From positions 37,063 to 101,062 of the forward strand of contig JBCDBR010000011.1 of the NCBI GenBank assembly GCA_039183205.1: a stretch of DNA of 64,000 nt, in the 5' to 3' direction. Source of the DNA: HKCCE3408 sp039183205. Lineage in GTDB: Bacteria > Pseudomonadota > Alphaproteobacteria > Rhodobacterales > Rhodobacteraceae. This document shows, piece by piece, positions 16,206 through 25,307 of the stretch; positions within the stretch are counted from its first letter, which is position 1, and each line of letters opens with the position of its first letter. The notes under the pieces were generated by a model that saw nothing but the letters and a program-made list of their open reading frames with translations, was not told the DNA's origin and did not search any database. Position numbers and translations under genes: made by a program.

Positions 16206-17468
16206 CTAGCTCGCGCTTGCCGGCTCATCCTTGCGGTCAGAATAGATCAGCAGTGGCGCCTTGTCAGAATTAACAGCCTCTTCGTTGACGACGACCTCAT
16301 CAACGTTTTCGGTACCTGGCAGATCGAACATCGTCTCCAGCAGGATGTCTTCCATGATGGACCGCAAGCCGCGCGCGCCCGTCTTGCGTTCGATCGCACG
16401 GTTGGCAATCGCGGTGAGCGCATCGTCGGTGAAGGTCAGCTTTGCATCTTCAAGTTCAAAGAGCCGTTGATATTGCTTCACCAAGGCGTTCTTGGGGGCT
16501 GTAAGGATTGTCACAAGGGCATCTTCATCCAAATCCTGAAGCGTCGCGATCACCGGCAAACGGCCCACAAATTCGGGGATCAAACCGAATTTCAACAGGT
16601 CCTCAGGCTCAAGCTCGGTAAACAACTCCCCCACGCCGCGGGCATCGGGGTCTTTGACGTCGGCACCAAAGCCCATCGCCGAGCCTTTGCCGCGCTGCGC
16701 AATGATCTTTTCAAGACCCGCGAACGCGCCACCGCAAATGAACAGGATATTGGTTGTATCGACCTGAAGAAATTCCTGCTGCGGATGCTTGCGCCCACCT
16801 TGCGGCGGTACGGACGCAACGGTGCCTTCCATGATCTTCAACAGCGCCTGTTGCACGCCTTCGCCCGAGACGTCCCGCGTGATCGACGGATTGTCGGATT
16901 TGCGGGTGATCTTGTCGACCTCGTCGATATAGACGATGCCGCGCTGCGCTCGATCGACATTGTATTCCGAGGCCTGAAGCAGTTTGAGGATGATATTCTC
17001 GACATCCTCACCGACATAACCAGCCTCGGTCAGCGTCGTCGCGTCGGCCATCGTAAAGGGCACATCCAAAATGCGTGCCAGCGTCTGCGCGAGCAACGTC
17101 TTGCCGCAGCCGGTTGGTCCGATCAGCAAAATGTTGGACTTCGCCAGCTCTATGTCCGACTTTCCGGCCTGGTTCAGCCGTTTGTAGTGATTGTGCACGG
17201 CAACCGACAGCACGCGCTTGGCATGGGCCTGACCAATGACGTAATCGTCCAACACGTCGCAGATCTCCCGCGGCGTCGGCACCCCATCGGAGGATTTGAG
17301 ACCGGTGGATTTGGTCTCTTCCCGGATGATGTCCATGCATAGCTCGACACATTCGTCACAGATGAAGACGGTCGGCCCCGCAATCAGCTTCCGCACTTCA
17401 TGCTGGCTTTTGCCGCAAAACGAGCAGTACAGCGTGTTTTTGGAATCTCCGCCCGACGAATTTGCCAT
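16206..17468 (-). CDS. clpX: ATP-dependent Clp protease ATP-binding subunit ClpX
   Basis: AAA+ unfoldase that feeds substrates to ClpP. The 420-residue product has the N-terminal zinc-binding domain (CSFCGK and CDECVELC), Walker A GPTGCGKT, Walker B VYIDEVDKI, the pore/IGF-region segment and the sensor region GARGLRSIMEDILL, all in the expected order. Length matches other ClpX proteins. The ATG at 17468 has a GAGGTAG ribosome site; a GTG two codons earlier is less likely. It lies 142 bases downstream of clpP in the usual clpP-clpX order. Confidence 0.98.
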   Translation of the reverse strand: MANSSGGDSKNTLYCSFCGKSQHEVRKLIAGPTVFICDECVELCMDIIREETKSTGLKSSDGVPTPREICDVLDDYVIGQAHAKRVLSVAVHNHYKRLNQAGKSDIELAKSNILLIGPTGCGKTLLAQTLARILDVPFTMADATTLTEAGYVGEDVENIILKLLQASEYNVDRAQRGIVYIDEVDKITRKSDNPSITRDVSGEGVQQALLKIMEGTVASVPPQGGRKHPQQEFLQVDTTNILFICGGAFAGLEKIIAQRGKGSAMGFGADVKDPDARGVGELFTELEPEDLLKFGLIPEFVGRLPVIATLQDLDEDALVTILTAPKNALVKQYQRLFELEDAKLTFTDDALTAIANRAIERKTGARGLRSIMEDILLETMFDLPGTENVDEVVVNEEAVNSDKAPLLIYSDRKDEPASAS

Positions 17469-17610
17469 ATTCACTACCTCAAGGTCTTATCAGACTATTG
17501 CAGTCTGCGAATGCCGACCCCCCTGCCGTGCTTTTCCGCAGCCTAGTGCAGCGCAAGGCCGGTCACAATCGCAAAATTCAACGCCGATGACCGCACGCAC
17601 CCCCGTCGCG

Positions 17611-18243
17611 CTAGCTTGCCGCATCGCCGACCGCATCGCGGTTTTCGACAATTTCATCAATAAGTCCCCAGGCCTTAGCCTCTTCGGGATCCATGAAATT
17701 GTCGCGCTCCAAACCGTCGATTACTGTTTCCAGCTTTTGTCCGGTATGTTTCACGTAAATTTCATTGAGCCTGGTTTTCAGTTTTTGGGTCTCAGCAGCG
17801 TGAATCATGATGTCGGTGGCTTGGCCCTGGTACCCGCCTGAGGGCTGATGCACCATGATCCGACTATTGGGCAGCGAAAAGCGCATTCCAGGCTCTCCCG
17901 CCGCCAATAACAGCGAGCCCATCGACGCCGCTTGGCCCACCACCAGCGTCGAAATCTTGGGCTTGATGTATTGCATCGTGTCGTAAATCGACAATCCGCT
18001 GGTAACCAATCCGCCAGGGCTGTTGATATACATCGAGATTTCTTTGGAGGGGTTTTCCGCCTCCAAGTGCAAAAGCTGCGCCACGATCAGCGAGCTCACT
18101 CCGTCATGGACGGGACCCGATAGAAAAACGATCCGCTCCTTCAAAAGGCGCGAAAAAATGTCATAGGCGCGTTCACCGCGGCTGGTTTGTTCGACCACCA
18201 TGGGAACGAGCGTATTCATGTATGTGTGATAGGGGTCAGTCAT
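17611..18243 (-). CDS. clpP: ATP-dependent Clp protease proteolytic subunit ClpP
   Basis: Serine peptidase that forms the double-ring chamber of ClpXP. The 210-residue protein has the catalytic triad Ser107 (GQAASMGS), His132 (IMVHQPSGG) and Asp181 (ERDNF), with the same 25- and 49-residue spacings as Escherichia coli ClpP. The oxyanion-loop region INSPGG is present. The ATG at 18243 follows an AGGTGAG-like ribosome site; the frame extends much further upstream without family similarity. The first residues (MTDPYHTYMNTLVPMVVEQT) match typical ClpP N-termini. Confidence 0.98.
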   Translation of the reverse strand: MTDPYHTYMNTLVPMVVEQTSRGERAYDIFSRLLKERIVFLSGPVHDGVSSLIVAQLLHLEAENPSKEISMYINSPGGLVTSGLSIYDTMQYIKPKISTLVVGQAASMGSLLLAAGEPGMRFSLPNSRIMVHQPSGGYQGQATDIMIHAAETQKLKTRLNEIYVKHTGQKLETVIDGLERDNFMDPEEAKAWGLIDEIVENRDAVGDAAS

Positions 18244-18832
18244 CTCACCTGCCTGCGGCCTTGTGTTGGATCGCGTAACTCTTAGGGGTGTGCCCAGGGG
18301 CCTGCAAGGGCGTACCGCCATAAGCCGCCACGGCACCATAAGGCGCCGTGGGTTATCAACGCGTGAAGTGGCGCCCCATTGGCAATTTACAAGGGGCTGG
18401 TCCGCAAATGGGCGAGAATTCAGGCTGGCCGTTCGACATGGCAAGGCTGGCGACGCGCAGAATTGCGGTTAGGCGTTTGACATCGCGGCGTCCTATTGAC
18501 CGTGTCGCCCAAGCCTGATTTGGCAAGAGCGACCATTGATGGTTCACGCATCACGCATGATCAACGACGGCGCAACCGAGCGGTCCTTGTGCCCGCATAA
18601 CTGTCAGGAGAACTTGTGACCGGGACGCAATCGGATATCCCCTTTTTGCCACTTCGCCGCCGGACTTGGCCCGGACTTGGTGTTGTGTGGCATATGTGCA
18701 AAGCATGGTTTGAATGAGCGTTACAATGCAGCGCATGGCGTGTCCAACCAATCGGTGCAGCAGACCATGTACCGCGCCTAAATGTGCCGTCTCAACCGCA
18801 AGCCGGTGCGCAACCAACCCGCCTCAGATGTC
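18244..18832. other. 589-base region between clpP and tesB without a recognisable gene
   Basis: Upstream regions of two divergent genes. I see no coding frame resembling a protein, and no tRNA. A small hairpin (CCACGGC at 18328-18334 with GCCGTGG at 18345-18351) lies about 85 bases upstream of clpP. The remainder has no repeat or operator I can support; a heat-shock type promoter for clpP could be here but I cannot point to one. Confidence 0.5.
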
Positions 18833-19699
18833 ATGAGCGATGCCGTCGAAACGCTGATCAATCTCCTCCGCGTCGAGCAATTGGACGACAATTTGTTTCG
18901 GGGCACCGGTGCGGGCGGTGAAACGGCGCGGCGGATATTTGGCGGGCAGGTTGTGGCTCAGGCCTTGGCAGCAGCATGCCAAACCGTGCCGGGTGACCGC
19001 GCCGCGCATTCGCTTCACGCATATTTCATGCGCCCTGGCGATCCGAGCCGACCCGTGATCTACGAAGTCGATCGGGCGCGGGATGGAGGCTCGTTTACCA
19101 CGCGCCGCGTCGTGGCCATTCAAGGCGGCCAGCAAATCCTGAACCTATCGACGAGCTTTCACATCGATGAGCCGGGGCTGGCCCACCAGCACCATATGAC
19201 CGACGCGCCACCGCCGGATGGTCTGGCCCCGCGCGAGGCGTTCAAGGCCGCGTTGGCCGAACGGGCAGCCCCCGAACGTCGCGCAGACATTTTGCGGCCC
19301 TCCGCGATCGAGATAAGGCCCATCGACCCGGTTGACTATATCGATCCCGACCCGGTGTCAGACCGACACGCTGCTTGGATCCGCCTTGCGCGCGACCCAG
19401 GCCCGCTGGCGCCCTGGCAAGAACGGGCGGTTTTGGCTTACGCCTCTGACATGATGCTCCTGTGGTCGGCGCTCCGTCCCCATGGCGAAAGTGGGTATAG
19501 CGGGCGTGTGATGACAGCCAGCCTCGACCATGCTGTCTGGTTCCACACGCTGCCCCATTTTTCCGATTGGCACCTTTACGTTATGGAAAGCCCCTGGACC
19601 AGCGGTGCGCGCGCGTTGACGCGCGGACAGATCTTTAACCTATCTGGGGGCCTTGTCGCATCGGTGGCACAAGAAGGGTTGATCCGGCCAATCAAGTAA
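18833..19699 (+). CDS. tesB: Acyl-CoA thioesterase II
   Basis: Hydrolyses acyl-CoA to free acid and CoA. The 288-residue protein shows the double hot-dog TesB pattern: RIFGGQVVAQALAAA near the N-terminus, HSLHAYFMRPGDPSRPVIYEV, RRVVAIQGGQ, and in the second half MTASLDHAVWFH with the catalytic Asp region, followed by ESPWTSGARALTRGQIFN. The ATG at 18833 gives the usual N-terminus; an extension to 18782 looks random. It starts a rightward set of fatty-acid genes and lies 63 bases before the FadB-like gene. Confidence 0.93.
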   Translation: MSDAVETLINLLRVEQLDDNLFRGTGAGGETARRIFGGQVVAQALAAACQTVPGDRAAHSLHAYFMRPGDPSRPVIYEVDRARDGGSFTTRRVVAIQGGQQILNLSTSFHIDEPGLAHQHHMTDAPPPDGLAPREAFKAALAERAAPERRADILRPSAIEIRPIDPVDYIDPDPVSDRHAAWIRLARDPGPLAPWQERAVLAYASDMMLLWSALRPHGESGYSGRVMTASLDHAVWFHTLPHFSDWHLYVMESPWTSGARALTRGQIFNLSGGLVASVAQEGLIRPIK

Positions 19700-19762
19700 T
19701 TGGCGAAAACTGCGACTTGGCCTTTGATCATAGCTGCGCCATGTTGCCGGCGGGAGGCTGTA

Positions 19763-21829
19763 ATGACCGAGGTTGTAGTCACCGAAATCATTGGCGCTGT
19801 GGGGCTGATTGCGCTCCAGAATCCACCGGTCAATGCAGCCGGCGCGGCACTTCGCGCGGGTCTCGTTGCGGCCATCGAGACCTTGGAATGCGACCCCGAT
19901 ATCCGTGCCATTGCGCTTTACGGCGTTGGTCGCAGTTTCATCGCCGGCGCCGATATCAAGGAATTTGGGAAGCCGCCGTCAGAGCCGCTCCTGCCGGATG
20001 TTTGCAACCGCCTCGAGGCCAGCACTAAGCCCAGCGTGGCGGTGCTGCATGGTGCGGCCTTGGGTGGTGGGCTTGAGGTTGCGATCTCTGCACATGCGCG
20101 GGTGGCGCTGCCGGGTGTCCAGCTTGGCTTTCCGGAGGTCACATTAGGTATTATTCCCGGCGCCGGCGGCACACAGCGCGCACCAAGACTGATCGGCATT
20201 CCAGCCGCGCTGGACCTAATCACAACCGGCAGACGGATCGGCCCTGAAGAGGCGCTGTCACTTGGCTTGATCGACCGTATCGAAACCGGCGCGCCACGCG
20301 AGGTCGCATTGACCCAAGCAAGGGCCGTTTTGGCCGGGGACCTGCCCAGACGGGTCACCGGCGCGCTGTCTGTCGCGCAAGACGGCAACGGCTTGGCGGC
20401 CGCTCGGGCGAAGCTCTCCAATACCAAGGGGGTCACGGCCCCGTTGCGCGCGATCGACGCCGTAGCGGCGAGCACGGGGCCAATGGCAGAGGGGCTGGCC
20501 AAGGAACGGGCCATCTTCAACGACTGCCTCAACACACCGGAACGGGCTGGGCTTGTTCATGCCTTCTTTGCCGAGCGAGCCGCCGGCAAGGTCCCAACAG
20601 GCGCCAAATCCAGGAACGTCGCCCATATCGGCGTTATCGGCGCAGGCACGATGGGCAGCGGCATCGCCACGGCCTGCTTGATGGCCGGCTTCGCCGTGAC
20701 GGTCGTCGAAAAGGATCAAACGGTCCTGACCAAAGGCCAAAAGGCAATTGGCCGCAATCTCGACGGCGCGGTCAAGCGCGGCAAAGTTTCAGCCGCAGCG
20801 CGCGCCGATATCCAATTAACCGGCGCTGCCGACATCGGCGCGATTGGCAAAGCCGATCTGGTGATTGAGGCTGTTTTCGAAGAAATGGACGTCAAGAAAA
20901 CCGTTCTCAAAGAGATCGAAGGCAGCTGCCCGAGCGCCATCTTGGCCACGAATACCTCGTATCTCGACATCAACGAGATGGCGCGCGCGCTCAATGCGCC
21001 TGAGCGTCTAATCGGGCTGCATTTCTTCTCTCCTGCACATATCATGCGGCTTTTGGAAGTCGTGGTGGCAGATCGGACGTCTCCGGAGGCCATCGCGACG
21101 GCCTTTGCCCTTGCCAAAAAGCTCAGGAAAGTTGCCGTAGCATCGCAGGTCGGTGAAGGTTTCATTGGCAACCGGATCATGTCCGCCTACCGCAAAGCGG
21201 CGGATTTTATGTTGCTTGACGGCGCCTCCGTCAGCCAGATCGACGCAGCCATTCGGGGCTTTGGCTTTGCCATGGGACCGTTTGAAATGGCCGACCTTGC
21301 CGGTCTGGATATCTCTTGGGCCGCGCGAAAAAGGCTCGCCGCGACCCGCGATCCGGCGCACCGATACCACGGGGATTTGGGCGATGCGCTTTGTTCAGCG
21401 GGCGCAATGGGACGCAAGGCCGCGCTTGGCTATTATGATTATGCCAGCGACGCACCGAAGGAGAACCCAAAATTACCGGACATGCTGGCCGATATTCGCC
21501 ACGCCCAAAAGATCACCCCGCGCCCTTATTCCAACGACGAGATCATTGCGCGTTACACCACCGCGATGATCGCCGAGGCGGCCCGGGTATTAGCCGATGG
21601 CATTGCGGCGCGGCCTATCGATATCGATGCGGTGTTTCTGTTTGGCTATGGCTTCCCGCGCTGGCGCGGCGGTCCGATGTTCTTTGCCGATACGTTGGGG
21701 CCCGCCAGCCTCGTTGCGCACCTAACGCAACTGCAAACGGAAGATCGCCATTTTTGGGCGACCCCACCGCTTCTGGCACAATTGGTGCGCGACAATAGGC
21801 AGTTTATGCACCTAAATTCGGAGGCTTAA
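19763..21829 (+). CDS. Fused enoyl-CoA hydratase / 3-hydroxyacyl-CoA dehydrogenase (FadB/FadJ type)
   Basis: Bifunctional beta-oxidation enzyme of 688 residues. The N-terminal crotonase domain has AGADIKEF and both catalytic glutamates (ALGGGLE and FPEVTLGIIPGAGGTQ). The dehydrogenase half starts with the NAD loop IGVIGAGTMGSGIA, then HFFSPAHIMRLLEVV, VGEGFIGNRIM, and a C-terminal helical domain ending with GFPRWRGGPMFFAD. The ATG at 19763 follows a GGGAGGC ribosome site. It is directly followed by an acyl-CoA dehydrogenase gene, so the two are likely co-transcribed. No thiolase is adjacent. Confidence 0.95.
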   Translation: MTEVVVTEIIGAVGLIALQNPPVNAAGAALRAGLVAAIETLECDPDIRAIALYGVGRSFIAGADIKEFGKPPSEPLLPDVCNRLEASTKPSVAVLHGAALGGGLEVAISAHARVALPGVQLGFPEVTLGIIPGAGGTQRAPRLIGIPAALDLITTGRRIGPEEALSLGLIDRIETGAPREVALTQARAVLAGDLPRRVTGALSVAQDGNGLAAARAKLSNTKGVTAPLRAIDAVAASTGPMAEGLAKERAIFNDCLNTPERAGLVHAFFAERAAGKVPTGAKSRNVAHIGVIGAGTMGSGIATACLMAGFAVTVVEKDQTVLTKGQKAIGRNLDGAVKRGKVSAAARADIQLTGAADIGAIGKADLVIEAVFEEMDVKKTVLKEIEGSCPSAILATNTSYLDINEMARALNAPERLIGLHFFSPAHIMRLLEVVVADRTSPEAIATAFALAKKLRKVAVASQVGEGFIGNRIMSAYRKAADFMLLDGASVSQIDAAIRGFGFAMGPFEMADLAGLDISWAARKRLAATRDPAHRYHGDLGDALCSAGAMGRKAALGYYDYASDAPKENPKLPDMLADIRHAQKITPRPYSNDEIIARYTTAMIAEAARVLADGIAARPIDIDAVFLFGYGFPRWRGGPMFFADTLGPASLVAHLTQLQTEDRHFWATPPLLAQLVRDNRQFMHLNSEA

Positions 21830-23005
21830 ATGGATCTCGGATTTTCACCTGATGAGGCCGCGTTTCAAGCGGAGGTGCGCACCTTTATCGCCGAAAATCT
21901 GCCCGCTGAATTATCTGACAAAGTGCGCCGAGGCGCCACGCTTGCCAAAGAGGATTACGACACCTGGCACAGCATTCTGGCCGCTCGTGGCTGGCTTGCC
22001 GGTGGCTGGCCGCGCGCGTTTGGAGGCCAATCCTGGTCGACGGTCAAGGCGCATATTTTTGAGGAGGAAACCGCGCTCGCCTTTGCCCCGCGCATTGTCC
22101 CCTTTGGCGTCAAAATGCTGGGTCCTGTCTTGATCAAGTTCGGGAACGCCGCACAACATCAACATTATTTGCCGCGGATATTGGACGGATCGGATTGGTG
22201 GTGCCAAGGATATTCCGAACCCGGCGCTGGCAGCGATTTGGCGAGCCTGAAGACACGCGCCGAACGCGACGGCGCGGACTATGTCGTGAACGGCCAAAAA
22301 ACGTGGACAACGCTCGGCCAATTCGCCAATCGGATCTTCTGTCTGGTCCGGACAAGCACGCAAGGCAAACCGCAGGAAGGGATTTCTTTCCTGCTGATCG
22401 ATTTGGACACGCCCGGGATCGATATGCGACCGATCCAGTTGATCGAAGGCGGGCATGAAGTCAACGAGGTGTTCTTTTCCGATGTGCGGGTGCCGGTCGA
22501 AAGCCTGGTCGGCGTAGAAAACCAGGGTTGGACCATCGCCAAGTACCTCTTGGGCCATGAACGCACCAACCTTGCCATGACCGGGCTTTCGGGCGCGGCA
22601 CTCAACCGGCTGAAAGGGCTCGCGCACGAAATGCGCCGCGGCGGGCGCCCCTTGGCCGAAGACCCGCATTTCAGCCGCGAGCTCGCCGTCGTTGAGGCCG
22701 AACTTGTCGCGCTGCGTATTTCAAATCTGAGGATGTTGGCCGGCGGCGGGGCGCCGATGGCCGAGGCGGCTATGCTCAAGATCAAGGGCACGACGATCCG
22801 GCAAAAGATCAGCGCCTTGTCACGCCAAGCGCTCGGAGCGGCGGCCGCGGCAATCCCACCGGAGAATTTCAGCGACAATCTGCGCCTTGTTCCAGATGGG
22901 TCCGAACACGAAGCGGCGGCGTACTTCAACACGCGCAAGGTGTCGATCTACGGCGGCTCAAACGAAATCCAACGCAACATCCTGGCAAAAGGACTATTCG
23001 GCTAA
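21830..23005 (+). CDS. Acyl-CoA dehydrogenase (catalytic-type member of a tandem pair)
   Basis: FAD enzyme that introduces the first double bond in acyl-CoA. The 391-residue protein shows CQGYSEPGAGSDLASL, the flavin segment NGQKTWTTLGQFANRIF, and the C-terminal YGGSNEIQRNILAKGLFG. Residues in the last block are the usual catalytic/FAD-binding region. The ATG directly follows the stop of the FadB-like gene. The next gene is a second, shorter acyl-CoA dehydrogenase overlapping by one base, an arrangement seen in heterotetrameric dehydrogenases of steroid or branched acyl-CoA degradation. Confidence 0.9.
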   Translation: MDLGFSPDEAAFQAEVRTFIAENLPAELSDKVRRGATLAKEDYDTWHSILAARGWLAGGWPRAFGGQSWSTVKAHIFEEETALAFAPRIVPFGVKMLGPVLIKFGNAAQHQHYLPRILDGSDWWCQGYSEPGAGSDLASLKTRAERDGADYVVNGQKTWTTLGQFANRIFCLVRTSTQGKPQEGISFLLIDLDTPGIDMRPIQLIEGGHEVNEVFFSDVRVPVESLVGVENQGWTIAKYLLGHERTNLAMTGLSGAALNRLKGLAHEMRRGGRPLAEDPHFSRELAVVEAELVALRISNLRMLAGGGAPMAEAAMLKIKGTTIRQKISALSRQALGAAAAAIPPENFSDNLRLVPDGSEHEAAAYFNTRKVSIYGGSNEIQRNILAKGLFG

Positions 23006-24078
23006 TGGATTTCGCAGTTTCGGATGAGCGGCGGTTGCTGGGCGACAGTCTGACGCGACTACTGTCTGAAAAATGCGCCTTCGAGACGCGGACTGCAATG
23101 GCCTATGCCGCACCCTGGCATAGCCCGCACCTGTGGGACGCGTTGGCCGAACTCGGGTTATTCCATGCCTTTTTGTCGGACGATCATGGCGGTGTCGGCG
23201 GATCAGGCTTTGACATTATGACGATCTTTGAACCGCTTGGCCATGCGCTCTGCCCGGAGCCGCTTTTGGGTCAGCTGATGGGATTGCAGCTTTTGGCCGC
23301 TGCCGGCGCGGATTGCGATGCTGCATTGAATGGCACGACCCGGCTTGCCCTGGCCGTTGACGAAGCAGGGTCCGCTTGGGAACTTGATCGTATCTCGACC
23401 CGCGCGGAGCAGCAGGGCATGTCCTGGACGCTCACCGGACGGAAATCGATGATCTATGGCGGGCCCGCGGCGACAGATATCTTTGTTGCAGCGGGCATAG
23501 AGGATCAGATTGGTCTGTTTCACATCGATAGCGCGGCAGGTGCGCGTCACGATATCGGCCTGATCGATGGCGGTGGCGCGTCGGAAATGTTGCTGGACGC
23601 AACGCCCGCCAGGCTGCTCCTCCACAATGCAGCCGACGCGATAGAAAATGCGCTCGATTGGGGGCGGCTTGCGCTCGCAGCCGAGGCACTCGGTGCGATG
23701 ACGGCAGCTTTTGATCTGCTGATTGATCTGTTGAAGACGCGCCAGCAATTCGGCCGCCCGATTGGGCAATTCCAAGCGCTCCAGCACCGCGTGGTCGACC
23801 TTAAGGTCGAGATGGAACAGGTCCGGTCCATCACGATCGCAGCCGCAGCGGCGATGGGCACCCGTGAACAAAGTCGCACGGTTGCGCAAATGAAGGCGCT
23901 CATAGGCCAAACGGCGCACCTGATCGCGCAGGAGACGATCCAGATGCAGGGCGGCATCGCGATGACATGGGAATATCCCGCGTCTCATTATGCCAAAAGG
24001 CTCACCATGATCGATCATCAATTGGGCGACAGTGCCTTTCACCTCGCGCGTCTGACGGCATCGGGCGGGCCGGGCTAA
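23005..24078 (+). CDS. Acyl-CoA dehydrogenase, shorter partner
   Basis: A 357-residue acyl-CoA dehydrogenase-fold protein: N-terminal helical domain (FAVSDERRLLGDSLTRLL), HDIGLIDGGGASEMLLD in the beta domain, and C-terminal QFGRPIGQFQALQHRVVDLKVEME. Compared with the preceding gene it is shorter, lacks the SEPGAGSD block, and ends QMQGGIAMTWEYPASHYAKR without the EIQ-type end, so some catalytic/FAD contacts may come from the partner subunit. Start TAATG overlaps the previous stop. I infer a heteromeric enzyme; an independent dehydrogenase is possible. Confidence 0.85.
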   Translation: MDFAVSDERRLLGDSLTRLLSEKCAFETRTAMAYAAPWHSPHLWDALAELGLFHAFLSDDHGGVGGSGFDIMTIFEPLGHALCPEPLLGQLMGLQLLAAAGADCDAALNGTTRLALAVDEAGSAWELDRISTRAEQQGMSWTLTGRKSMIYGGPAATDIFVAAGIEDQIGLFHIDSAAGARHDIGLIDGGGASEMLLDATPARLLLHNAADAIENALDWGRLALAAEALGAMTAAFDLLIDLLKTRQQFGRPIGQFQALQHRVVDLKVEMEQVRSITIAAAAAMGTREQSRTVAQMKALIGQTAHLIAQETIQMQGGIAMTWEYPASHYAKRLTMIDHQLGDSAFHLARLTASGGPG

Positions 24079-24296
24079 GGGCTCGTACATGCAACCGCGC
24101 GGCGTCGTCGCCTTGCCTTAACGCGAACGCGCCTCAGAACGGCCTCGATACGGTGACTTGGGAGCAATAGGCCCTCAAGCGTGCCTATGGGGCAACCTAC
24201 ATCCATCAACCCACGCCAACGCCAGACCCTGCGACCGGCCGCGAAAGCGGCCCGGGGTGACGAGGTGCCTCCCCTGGGAGGCCCGAGGAGCCCCGA

Positions 24297-25307
24297 CTAC
24301 CCTGCAAGCGCCGCACATCCCCGCGCGGCGAAATCGGGCACTAACGCCCCAAGCTCCGCCGCGCGCGCCGGATCCGATGCATTTCCGTCGAGGCCGCGCC
24401 GCTTTACGCCTTGCAAAATCGCGGCCATTCGAAAGAAAGAAAACGCGAGATACGCGCCAAAATCCGTTGGCACATCCTGCCGCATGCGCGCACAATAATT
24501 TTCGACAAATTCTGCATCACTCGGCAGGCCAAGCGCGGCCCGATCCACGCCTTCAAGCCCACGCCCGATCCCGCCGGGCGGCATCTGCCATTGCATGATG
24601 ACACCGGCGAGGTCAGCCATCGGGTGGCCCAGGGTCGACAGCTCCCAGTCGAGTACTGCCGCGCAGCCTCCATGCAACCCAAAGATCAGATTGTCCAAGC
24701 GGAAGTCGCCATGAACGAGTGTGGTGCGCCCATCGTCTTGCGGGCCATTTCGCGCCAGCGCGGCGATCAACGCGTCCATATCCGGAACGGGTTCGGTCTC
24801 GGTCGCGCGATATTGTTTGGTCCAGCGCGCGATCTGCCGCCCAAAGTAGTCCCCATACGGTCCGTAATCACGCAATCCCGTGGCGTCCAAATCAACCTTG
24901 TGGATGGCCGCTAACGTATCCGCCATGGCGTTTGCGATCCGCCTTCGCGCAGCGGGGTCTAGGTCCGGCAGGCGTGGGTCATCATAACTCCGCCCCTCGA
25001 CGTGGCTCATCAGATAAAAGACCGATCCGATGACGTGATCGTCCTCGCAAAGCGCGATCATCCGCGGCACGGGCACATCCGTTCCCGCCAAGGCCTGTTG
25101 CACGCGAAACTCCCGCTCCACCGCATGGGCCGATTTCAAAAGCTGGCCCGGTGGTTTTCGGCGCAGCACGCAAGCCCCTGACGGGTATCGCAAAAGATAG
25201 GTCGGGTTTGACTGCCCAGTTGCAAATTTTTGCGCCGTTATTGGCCCCTGAAAACCTGGGACATTGCCGCCCATCCAAGCCGCCAATGCCTCCAGATCAA
25301 GGCTCAT
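24297..25307 (-). CDS. Aminoglycoside phosphotransferase-fold kinase (ACAD10/11 N-domain type)
   Basis: A 336-residue protein with the APH kinase fold: FATGQSNPTYLL nucleotide loop, Brenner motif LVHGDFRLDNLIFG and metal-site VLDWELSTLGHPMADLAG. This subfamily is the bacterial counterpart of the kinase domain fused to an acyl-CoA dehydrogenase in animal ACAD10/ACAD11, where it phosphorylates the 4-hydroxyl of 4-hydroxyacyl-CoA. Here an acyl-CoA dehydrogenase gene lies immediately upstream, overlapping as ATGA, so kinase and dehydrogenase are made as coupled separate subunits. Not an antibiotic-resistance gene on this evidence. Confidence 0.85.
   Translation of the reverse strand: MSLDLEALAAWMGGNVPGFQGPITAQKFATGQSNPTYLLRYPSGACVLRRKPPGQLLKSAHAVEREFRVQQALAGTDVPVPRMIALCEDDHVIGSVFYLMSHVEGRSYDDPRLPDLDPAARRRIANAMADTLAAIHKVDLDATGLRDYGPYGDYFGRQIARWTKQYRATETEPVPDMDALIAALARNGPQDDGRTTLVHGDFRLDNLIFGLHGGCAAVLDWELSTLGHPMADLAGVIMQWQMPPGGIGRGLEGVDRAALGLPSDAEFVENYCARMRQDVPTDFGAYLAFSFFRMAAILQGVKRRGLDGNASDPARAAELGALVPDFAARGCAALAG

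Noticed and set aside
16167..17342. Plus-strand frame of 391 codons
   Set aside because: Antisense to clpX, no protein-like motif.
18551..18817. Minus-strand frame in the clpP-tesB gap
   Set aside because: 88 residues of low-similarity, no ribosome site; more likely noncoding.
24297..25307. Aminoglycoside resistance kinase
   Set aside because: Fold matches, but it is translationally coupled to an acyl-CoA dehydrogenase as in ACAD10/11.
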